The position numbers and the translations under genes are program-made. Positions 1 to 4,374 of a stretch of DNA of 5,010 bases are shown piece by piece; the first letter of the stretch is position 1, and the number at the start of each line of letters is the position of its first letter. Below the pieces are notes generated by a model. The model saw only the letters and a program-made list of their open reading frames with translations, had not been told where the DNA came from and did not search any database. Source of the stretch: Oribacterium sp. UBA5894 (lineage in GTDB: Bacteria > Bacillota > Clostridia > Lachnospirales > Lachnospiraceae); assembly GCA_002431355.1 (NCBI GenBank), contig DJEQ01000025.1, positions 12,656-17,665 of the forward strand, in the 5' to 3' direction.

Positions 1-211
1 TCCGCGCCTTATGAATCATCTGCCGGGACTTTCGATCCGCGATGTTCGTCACCGAGCAGGTATTGATGATATAAATGTCGGCGGGCGCCCCATCCCAGGG
101 CACGATCCGCACGCCCGCCTGACGAAGCTCCTCGAGCATCGCATCCGCTTCGTAGGCATTGACCTTGCAGCCCAGATTATGCATGGCTGCCGTTAATTTA
201 AAGTAATCCAT
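1..211 (-). CDS. mtaB: MtaB, tRNA t6A37 methylthiotransferase (N-terminal fragment, cut by window edge)
   Basis: The first 70 residues of a methylthiotransferase are visible; the rest lies beyond base 1. The family is a radical-SAM Fe-S enzyme that adds a methylthio group to N6-threonylcarbamoyladenosine at position 37 of ANN-decoding tRNAs in the cytoplasm. The motif LGCKVNAYEADAM (residues 13-25) and INTCSVTN (49-56), followed by DRKSRQMI, are typical of the N-terminal UPF0004 domain. C15 and C52 are two of the three cysteines expected to bind the auxiliary 4Fe-4S cluster; the third and the radical-SAM CxxxCxxC lie outside. LGCKVN followed by YE favours MtaB over MiaB (GCQMN) or RimO (GCAKN). 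The ATG at 211 is chosen because it gives the usual short leader before LGCKVN, but no good ribosome binding site sits next to it: an AGGA lies about 24 nt upstream. The next ATG (codon 10, base 184) would leave only four residues before the first cysteine. Confidence 0.93.
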   Translation of the reverse strand, partial: MDYFKLTAAMHNLGCKVNAYEADAMLEELRQAGVRIVPWDGAPADIYIINTCSVTNIADRKSRQMIHKAR

Positions 212-215
212 TCTA

Positions 216-244
216 TTGACTTTTGATATGTGTTTTCCTAAAAT
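216..244 (+). promoter_or_regulatory. Sigma-A-type promoter for the HPr-like gene
   Basis: TTGACT at 216-221 and TAAAAT at 239-244 are separated by exactly 17 bp, matching five of six bases at each element of the housekeeping consensus. Transcription would start near 251, giving a leader of about 33 nt that contains the GGAGG ribosome binding site. The region is very AT-rich compared with the flanking genes. Predicted from sequence only. Confidence 0.7.
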
Positions 245-258
245 TAATCTATATTCTG

Positions 259-288
259 ATTATATTTTAAGGAGGACTTCATCGTGAA
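259..288 (-). promoter_or_regulatory. Possible promoter for mtaB, facing the HPr-gene promoter
   Basis: On the minus strand TATAAT (264-259) is a perfect -10 hexamer. The best -35 candidate, TTCACG at 288-283 with an 18-bp spacer, matches only four of six bases and overlaps the start codon of the HPr-like gene. Transcription would start near 252, leaving a leader of about 40 nt before the mtaB ATG at 211. The two divergent start points would nearly coincide. Confidence 0.45.
271..275 (+). promoter_or_regulatory. Ribosome binding site setting the GTG start of the HPr-like gene
   Basis: A perfect GGAGG lies 8 nt before the GTG at 284. No ATG in this frame lies at a workable distance, so this site decides the non-ATG start. 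Confidence 0.85.
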
Positions 289-526
289 AACCGTTCGTAT
301 CTCGCTTAATTCTATCGATAAAGTAAAGTCTTTTGTAAATGAGCTTGTAAAGTTCACTGACGTTGACTTCGACCTGGTATCCGGTCGTTATGTAATCGAT
401 GCAAAGTCGATCATGGGAATCTTTTCTCTGGACCTCAGCAAGCCGATCGATCTGAACATTCACGCGGATGCAAGCCGCATGGATGAGATCATCAATGCGC
501 TGACACCGTACATCATTGCGCAGTAA
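284..526 (+). CDS. HPr-family protein lacking the catalytic histidine (Crh-like)
   Basis: This 80-residue protein has the length and pattern of an HPr domain. HPr normally relays phosphate from PTS enzyme I to sugar transporters through His15 in a GLHxRPA motif. Here the matching segment reads NSIDKVKSFV (residues 9-18): there is no histidine, and the arginine that helps it is also absent. The only histidine, H60, lies elsewhere. In contrast, the segment AKSIMGIFSLDL (40-51) closely matches the Gram-positive KSIMGVMSL segment around Ser46, the HPr kinase target, so S42 is the likely equivalent. Bacillus Crh also lacks the histidine, keeps Ser46 and acts only as a CcpA partner in catabolite control; a similar regulatory role is my inference. 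It starts with GTG behind a strong GGAGG. Codons such as CGT, GTA and TCT are more common than in the GC-ending neighbours, which fits high expression. It appears to be monocistronic between its own promoter and a terminator. Confidence 0.88.
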   Translation: MKTVRISLNSIDKVKSFVNELVKFTDVDFDLVSGRYVIDAKSIMGIFSLDLSKPIDLNIHADASRMDEIINALTPYIIAQ

Positions 527-562
527 TCGTATCATTAAGCTGATGATTTCACAAGTATCATG

Positions 563-598
563 ATGAGTGCGCGCTTTCGGGTGCGTACTCATTTTTTG
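563..598 (+). terminator. Intrinsic terminator of the HPr-like gene
   Basis: A 12-bp stem pairs 563-574 with 581-592, with two G-T wobbles, around a six-base TTTCGG loop. It is followed by a run of T (592-597). It starts 36 nt after the HPr-gene stop and ends about 60 nt before thiI, so it should separate the two genes unless read-through occurs. Confidence 0.85.
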
Positions 599-610
599 TC
601 TAAGCCGCGC

Positions 611-634
611 GGGCCGAGCGCTCCGTGTCGGCCT
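611..634 (+). other. GC-rich hairpin in the thiI leader
   Basis: GGCCGA (612-617) and TCGGCC (628-633) form a perfect 6-bp stem, extended by a G-T pair at 611/634, with a 10-base loop. It lacks a T tract, so it is not a terminator. It ends 10 nt before the thiI ribosome binding site. No convincing promoter is visible between the upstream terminator and thiI, so whether this lies in the mRNA leader is inferred. Confidence 0.45.
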
Positions 635-643
635 CATCCCTAT

Positions 644-652
644 GGAAAGAGG
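644..652 (+). promoter_or_regulatory. Ribosome binding site deciding the thiI start
   Basis: The purine run GGAAAGAGG ends 4 nt before the ATG at 657. In-frame ATGs at 567 and 642 have no comparable site, and translation from 567 would begin inside the upstream terminator hairpin. This supports 657 as the true start. Confidence 0.75.
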
Positions 653-656
653 TTTT

Positions 657-1850
657 ATGCAGTATCAGAGCTTTCTTATCAAGTATGCCGAAATCGGCAC
701 GAAGGGCAAGAATCGTTATGTCTTCGAGGATGCCCTCGTCCATGATATTCGGAAGAAGCTGGAGCGTGTCGACGGGGAGTTTCGGGTTACCCGCGAGCGT
801 GGCCGTATCTATGTGACAGCGAAGTCCGAGCACTACGATTACGAGGACACCGTAAATGCCCTTCAGCATGTATTCGGTATCGTCGGTATCTGCCCGATGA
901 TTCAGATGGAGAATACGCACGACTACCGCGCCATCAGTGATCAGCTTCTCACCTATTTCGGTGAGGTCTATGGTGATCGGAAGCTGAGCTTCAAGTGTCG
1001 CACAACCCGTGCCGACAAGGATTTCCCGATGACCTCCACCGAGATCGACGCAGAGCTCGGCTATGACGTACTCACGAAGTTCCCGAACACCACGGTCGAT
1101 GTCCATCACCCGGATGTGCTGCTGCGGATTGAGATCCGTCAGTACATCAACATTTTCTCCGAGGTGCTTCCGGGTGCCGGTGGCATGCCACTCGGGACAA
1201 ACGGAAAGGCCATGCTCTGCCTCTCCGGCGGCATTGACAGCCCGGTGGCCGGCTACATGATCGCACGCCGCGGTGCCATCATTGAGGCCACCTACTTCCA
1301 TGCACCACCTTACACCTCCGAGCGTGCGAAGCAGAAGGTCGTGGATCTGGCCAATGAGGTCGCCCGCTACACGGGACCGATCGCGCTGCATGTTGTCAAC
1401 TTCACGGATATTCAGCTGAAGATCTACGAGCAGTGCCCACATGAGGAGCTGACGATCATCATGCGTCGCTATATGATGCGGATCGCCGAGGCGATTGCCG
1501 AGAAGCGAAACTGCATCGCGCTCATCACCGGCGAGTCCATCGGCCAGGTCGCAAGCCAGACCATGCAGTCGCTTGTCTGCACGAACGAGGTCTGCCATCT
1601 TCCGGTCTACCGTCCGGTCATCGCCTTCGATAAGCAGCAGATCATCGAGGTCGCCCAGAAGATCGGTACCTACGAGACCTCCATTGAGCCGTTCGAGGAC
1701 TGCTGCACGATTTTCGTCGCGAAGCATCCGGTCACGAAGCCGATCCCGGAGAAGATCCGTGCATCCGAGCAGATCGTCTATGAGGAGATGCTGCCAATGG
1801 TTGAGAAGGCCGTCAATGAAGCGGAGCTCATCTGGTGTAACGGAAAGTAA
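657..1850 (+). CDS. thiI: ThiI, tRNA uracil-8 4-thiouridine sulfurtransferase (short form without rhodanese domain)
   Basis: ThiI adenylates uridine 8 of tRNA and replaces its oxygen with sulfur delivered by a cysteine desulfurase; in some bacteria it also serves thiamine thiazole synthesis. The 397-residue product begins MQYQSFLIKYAEIGTKG, the typical ThiI start. A ferredoxin-like region (about 1-60) and THUMP domain (about 60-165) bind tRNA. The PP-loop ATP pyrophosphatase domain follows, with SGGIDSP at 190-196 and GESIGQVASQT at 292-302. EDCC at 347-350 supplies the conserved cysteine of the catalytic domain. The protein ends shortly after, without the C-terminal rhodanese domain and persulfide cysteine of E. 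coli ThiI (482 residues), like the 401-residue Bacillus subtilis form. In Bacillus, the desulfurase NifZ serves ThiI directly. A desulfurase gene lies 1.4 kb away on the opposite strand. The start at 657 is preferred over upstream in-frame ATGs because of its ribosome binding site and family alignment. Confidence 0.97.
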   Translation: MQYQSFLIKYAEIGTKGKNRYVFEDALVHDIRKKLERVDGEFRVTRERGRIYVTAKSEHYDYEDTVNALQHVFGIVGICPMIQMENTHDYRAISDQLLTYFGEVYGDRKLSFKCRTTRADKDFPMTSTEIDAELGYDVLTKFPNTTVDVHHPDVLLRIEIRQYINIFSEVLPGAGGMPLGTNGKAMLCLSGGIDSPVAGYMIARRGAIIEATYFHAPPYTSERAKQKVVDLANEVARYTGPIALHVVNFTDIQLKIYEQCPHEELTIIMRRYMMRIAEAIAEKRNCIALITGESIGQVASQTMQSLVCTNEVCHLPVYRPVIAFDKQQIIEVAQKIGTYETSIEPFEDCCTIFVAKHPVTKPIPEKIRASEQIVYEEMLPMVEKAVNEAELIWCNGK

Positions 1851-1879
1851 TGTTCACACCTTTGAAAGTAAACAGGAAG

Positions 1880-1895
1880 GTCCGTGCATACGGAC
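1880..1895 (+). other. Small hairpin preceding the thiI terminator
   Basis: GTCCGT (1880-1885) and ACGGAC (1890-1895) form a perfect 6-bp stem around a GCAT loop. It lies between the thiI stop and the large terminator hairpin, only 3 nt before the latter. It may add to 3'-end stability of thiI mRNA or help minus-strand termination; no function is shown. Confidence 0.4.
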
Positions 1896-1898
1896 AGC

Positions 1899-1931
1899 AA
1901 AAAGGGCGTTCCCGATGGGAACGCCCTTTTT
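1899..1931. terminator. Bidirectional intrinsic terminator between thiI and prmA
   Basis: A perfect 15-bp inverted repeat pairs 1899-1913 with 1917-1931 around a GAT loop. The arms start with five A and end with five T, so each strand gives a GC-rich stem (GGGCGTTCCC) followed by a U tract. It lies 48 nt after the thiI stop and 89 nt after the prmA stop on the other strand, and so should end both converging transcripts. Confidence 0.93.
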
Positions 1932-1996
1932 ATGAACTTCATCTCTCCTGCAGATGGCAGTACATGAACGACACGGTGCCTTTTTTATTCCTATCG

Positions 1997-2010
1997 CATC
2001 GTATACGATG
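1997..2010. repeat. Perfect 14-bp palindrome downstream of prmA
   Basis: CATCGTATACGATG equals its own reverse complement. It lies 10 nt beyond the prmA stop codon, in the convergent intergenic region. In RNA it could form a short stem with a TATA loop, but no U tract follows on the minus strand, so it is not a terminator by itself. It could be a 3'-end hairpin or a dimeric protein site. Confidence 0.45.
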
Positions 2011-2020
2011 TTCGGTCCGT

Positions 2021-3085
2021 TTATTTCCGACGGGCGGTGACATTGACCCACTCGCCCTGGTGATTGACCTCCAGCACCTCCCAGATGTCCGCATGCTGAC
2101 GGAAGGCCTCCAGTACCTCCGCCTCGCGCTGATCGAGGATGCCGGAGGTGATGAAGATGCCGCCCTGCTTCAGCAGTGGCCCCACCTCTCCGGTCAGGAG
2201 CACGATCACCGGTGCGAGAATATTCGCCACCACAATGTCGTACTTTGAAAGACCCATCCGGGACTTGATGGCGTCGTCGCCGATGACATTGCCCACGACC
2301 ATATCGAAGGAGGTGGCCGGAAGGCCGTTCGCCTTCAGGTTGTCCTGTACCGCCGGTACCGCCTCCTCATCGAGGTCCGTGCCATAGACATGGCCTGCGC
2401 CGAGTTTCAGCGCGGTGATACCGAGAATGCCGGATCCGGTGCCAATGTCGGCGATTTCGTCACCTGCCTCCATATACTTCTGGAGCTGCCGGATGCAGAG
2501 CTGCGTCGTCTCATGCATGCCGGTGCCGAAGGCCGTGCCCGGGTCGATTTCGATCACAAGCTTATCCCGATCCTCCTCCGGCACCTCCTCCCAGGTCGGC
2601 TTGATCAGAAGATCGCCAACGGTAAATGGATGGAAGAAGGTCTTCCAGTTGTTGATCCAGTCCTTATCCTCCGTGTCGGAGCTGTCGATCGTCCCACGGC
2701 CGATATCGACATACTGCTTCATTTCATCGAGTGTGCACTGCACCTCCTCGAGCAGCTTTCGGAGCTCCTGCGGCGTGTAGACATTGGACGTATTCGGCAC
2801 ATAGCTTGCGTCAACCGATGGATCATCCATCATTTTCTGGGCCTTCGTGAGGCGGTCCTGCTTCTGCTCCGGGTCGAGCACCTCGACGTAAAAGCTCACC
2901 TCGGCCGTTCCATCATCCGGTCCGATGTCCGGCAGGATGTCAATGAACATTCCCTTCGTATCCTCCTCGGATAACGGAATTTTATCCTCGATCTGTACGC
3001 CGTCAATGCCGAGCTCCGCGAGATTCGCGCTGAGGATATCCTCGGCCTCGGTGGTCGTATGAATCGTAAATTTTCTCCAGATCAT
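2021..3085 (-). CDS. prmA: PrmA, ribosomal protein L11 methyltransferase
   Basis: PrmA uses S-adenosylmethionine to methylate lysines and the N-terminus of ribosomal protein L11. The 354-residue product has an N-terminal substrate-recognition region (MIWRKFTIHTT onward), a linker with W143 and W147 in DWINNWKTFFHPF, and a class I methyltransferase domain. In the latter, DPGTAFGTGMHETT (181-194) is the family signature, DIGTGSGILG (213-222) is SAM motif I, GTDLDEEAV (235-243) carries the acidic ribose-binding residue, and VVANILAPV (285-293) is the catalytic-site motif. The C-terminus GEWVNVTARRK is standard. It is longer than the usual 290-315 residues; the extra length seems to lie at about 80-140 before the linker tryptophans. 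The ATG at 3085 is chosen over the in-frame ATG at 3139 because it follows AAGGAG by 7 nt and begins at the family N-terminus. It is the last gene of the minus-strand operon. Confidence 0.96.
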   Translation of the reverse strand: MIWRKFTIHTTTEAEDILSANLAELGIDGVQIEDKIPLSEEDTKGMFIDILPDIGPDDGTAEVSFYVEVLDPEQKQDRLTKAQKMMDDPSVDASYVPNTSNVYTPQELRKLLEEVQCTLDEMKQYVDIGRGTIDSSDTEDKDWINNWKTFFHPFTVGDLLIKPTWEEVPEEDRDKLVIEIDPGTAFGTGMHETTQLCIRQLQKYMEAGDEIADIGTGSGILGITALKLGAGHVYGTDLDEEAVPAVQDNLKANGLPATSFDMVVGNVIGDDAIKSRMGLSKYDIVVANILAPVIVLLTGEVGPLLKQGGIFITSGILDQREAEVLEAFRQHADIWEVLEVNHQGEWVNVTARRK

Positions 3086-3091
3086 CTCTGT

Positions 3092-3099
3092 TCTCCTTC
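3092..3099 (-). promoter_or_regulatory. Ribosome binding site deciding the prmA start
   Basis: On the minus strand GAAGGAGA (3099-3092) lies 6-7 nt before the ATG at 3085. An in-frame ATG at 3139 extends the frame by 18 residues but lacks such a site and does not resemble PrmA. Confidence 0.8.
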
Positions 3100-3150
3100 T
3101 TTCATGCTGATGGTCAGCGGTCATTTTCTGTAGCGTCATCTCGCATCTGA

Positions 3151-3185
3151 GCGCCCATCGCCCGGCGCCTGCGTGACCCGCAGGC
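3151..3185 (-). repeat. Overlapping GC-rich inverted repeats in the desulfurase-prmA gap
   Basis: GCCTGCG (3167-3173) and CGCAGGC (3179-3185) form a perfect 7-bp stem with a 5-base loop. GCGCC (3151-3155) can pair with GGCGC (3164-3168) as a second, 5-bp stem that shares bases 3167-3168, so the two are partly exclusive. Neither has a T tract. They sit in the 129-nt gap before prmA, a markedly GC-rich patch with no gene. They could be a processing or attenuation structure, or a remnant repeat; I see no evidence that decides. Confidence 0.5.
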
Positions 3186-3214
3186 CCGCGCGTGTTCTAC
3201 CTTCCGGCTTCAGA

Positions 3215-4372
3215 TCAGAATCGTGTAAAACGACGAAGCACCGGAAGCAGCTCCCGGAGCGCATCCATGCAGAGGTCCACCTCTTCACGCGTATTCTCGG
3301 CGCCGAAGGAAAAGCGAATCGTCGAATCCAGCAGCTCCGGCTTGACACCGATGGCCCGAAGCGCACCTGAGATACCTGGATGATTGCTGGAGCAGGCACT
3401 GCCTGAGCTCACATAGATGCCCTTTTCCTCGAGGGCATGGAGCAGCACCTCCGCACGAACCTTCTCAAAGGAAACGGAAACGATGTTCGGCGCCGACAGC
3501 GCGCCACGCTCGGAATTCACCGTCACGCCATCGAGCTTCTCTACGGAATCGATAAAATAATCCTTCAGTGCTTCCATCGCGGCCTTCTTTTCCTCGAGAC
3601 CCGTGCAGCTCATCTCTGCTGCCAGGCCGAGTCCCGCGATGCCTGGCACATCATGGGTCCCCGAGCGCATATCCTCCTGCTGGCCTCCACCATAAATAAG
3701 TGGACGAAGCCGGATCTTCTCGTCCTTATACAGGAAGCCCACGCCCTTCGGGCCATGCAGCTTGTGCCCGGACACCGACAGCATATCGACGTGCTGCAGC
3801 TTCGGACGAAGTGGAATCTTCCCATAGGCCTGAATCGCATCGGTATGGAACCAGGTATTCGGATTCTGCTCCTTCACGATGCGCCCGATGTCCTCAATCG
3901 GCTCGATCGCGCCCATTTCATTGTTGATGGTCATAATGGTGACAAGGATCGTATCTGGACGAATCGCAGTCCGGAGGTCCTCCAGGGAAATGTGGCCCTT
4001 CGCATCCACCGGAAGATAGGTCACCTCATAGCCAAGCTCCACCAGCACATCCAGTGGACGATAGATGGCCGCATGCTCAAAGGCCGACGAAATGATGTGC
4101 TTTCCCTGCTTCCGCTTCGCCATCGCGGTACCGAAAATGACGGTATTGTTGGATTCCGTTCCACCCGAGGTGAAAATGATCTCCTTCGGCTTTACCTTCA
4201 GCGTCGCCGCTACCTGCTCCCGTGCATGCCGGAAATATTTCTCTGCCTCAAAGCCCTTTGTATGCTTCGAGGACGGATTCCCATAGTCCTCCGTCAGCGT
4301 CTTCGTCATCAGCTCGACGACCTCCGGGTATGGCTTCGTCGTCGCCGAATTGTCAAAATAAATTTCTCTCAT
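3215..4372 (-). CDS. Cysteine desulfurase, NifS/IscS class, PLP-dependent
   Basis: The enzyme removes sulfur from L-cysteine, leaving alanine and a protein-bound persulfide for Fe-S cluster assembly and tRNA thiolation. The 385-residue protein is full length for the class-V aminotransferase fold. Visible motifs are IYFDNSATT (4-12), FTSGGTESNN (67-76), SAFEHAA with H100 stacking on PLP (96-102), N151, the D178/Q181 pair in FHTDAIQAYGK, and the Schiff-base lysine K204 in SGHKLHGPKGVG. The catalytic cysteine is C327 in SSGSACSS. RSGTHDVPGIAGLG (236-249) replaces the common RSGTENVPG. The start ATG lies 2 nt after the rsmE stop and its AGAGGAG site (4384-4378) is formed by the last rsmE codons, so translation is probably coupled. 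No scaffold (iscU) or regulator (iscR) gene is next to it, which suggests service to ThiI or general supply, as inference. I do not assign one symbol because NifS, IscS and NifZ cannot be told apart safely here. Confidence 0.95.
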   Translation of the reverse strand: MREIYFDNSATTKPYPEVVELMTKTLTEDYGNPSSKHTKGFEAEKYFRHAREQVAATLKVKPKEIIFTSGGTESNNTVIFGTAMAKRKQGKHIISSAFEHAAIYRPLDVLVELGYEVTYLPVDAKGHISLEDLRTAIRPDTILVTIMTINNEMGAIEPIEDIGRIVKEQNPNTWFHTDAIQAYGKIPLRPKLQHVDMLSVSGHKLHGPKGVGFLYKDEKIRLRPLIYGGGQQEDMRSGTHDVPGIAGLGLAAEMSCTGLEEKKAAMEALKDYFIDSVEKLDGVTVNSERGALSAPNIVSVSFEKVRAEVLLHALEEKGIYVSSGSACSSNHPGISGALRAIGVKPELLDSTIRFSFGAENTREEVDLCMDALRELLPVLRRFTRF

Positions 4373-4374
4373 CT

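Noticed and set aside
285..298. Possible catabolite-responsive element near the HPr-gene start
   Set aside because: TGAAAACCGTTCGT looks like a cre at first glance, but the central CG is shifted by one base and the right half lacks the expected CA, so it does not fit the consensus.
535..561. Possible thiI promoter (TTAAGC and TATCAT)
   Set aside because: The -35 match is poor, the spacer is only 15 bp, and transcription would run immediately into the 563-598 terminator.
567..656. 30-residue N-terminal extension of thiI
   Set aside because: The extension starts inside a terminator hairpin, has no ribosome binding site and does not match the family N-terminus, which begins MQYQSFLIKYAEIG.
600..1727. 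Long minus-strand open frame (375 codons) opposite thiI
   Set aside because: It is an antisense shadow of a GC-rich gene with strong third-position bias. It has no ribosome binding site of note and no recognisable domain, and thiI is certain on the other strand.
1957..1986. Second plus-strand terminator ending in a six-T run
   Set aside because: The T run at 1981-1986 is preceded only by a weak 4-bp GGCA/TGCC pairing with a long loop; the strong terminator upstream already explains termination.
1850..2248. Plus-strand frame of 132 codons whose ATG overlaps the thiI stop
   Set aside because: The overlap looks like coupling, but the frame reads straight through the 1899-1931 terminator and into the antisense of prmA, and no domain is visible.
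3086..3139. 18-residue N-terminal extension of prmA from the ATG at 3139
   Set aside because: It lies upstream of the clear AAGGAG site, has none of its own, and the residues are not PrmA-like.
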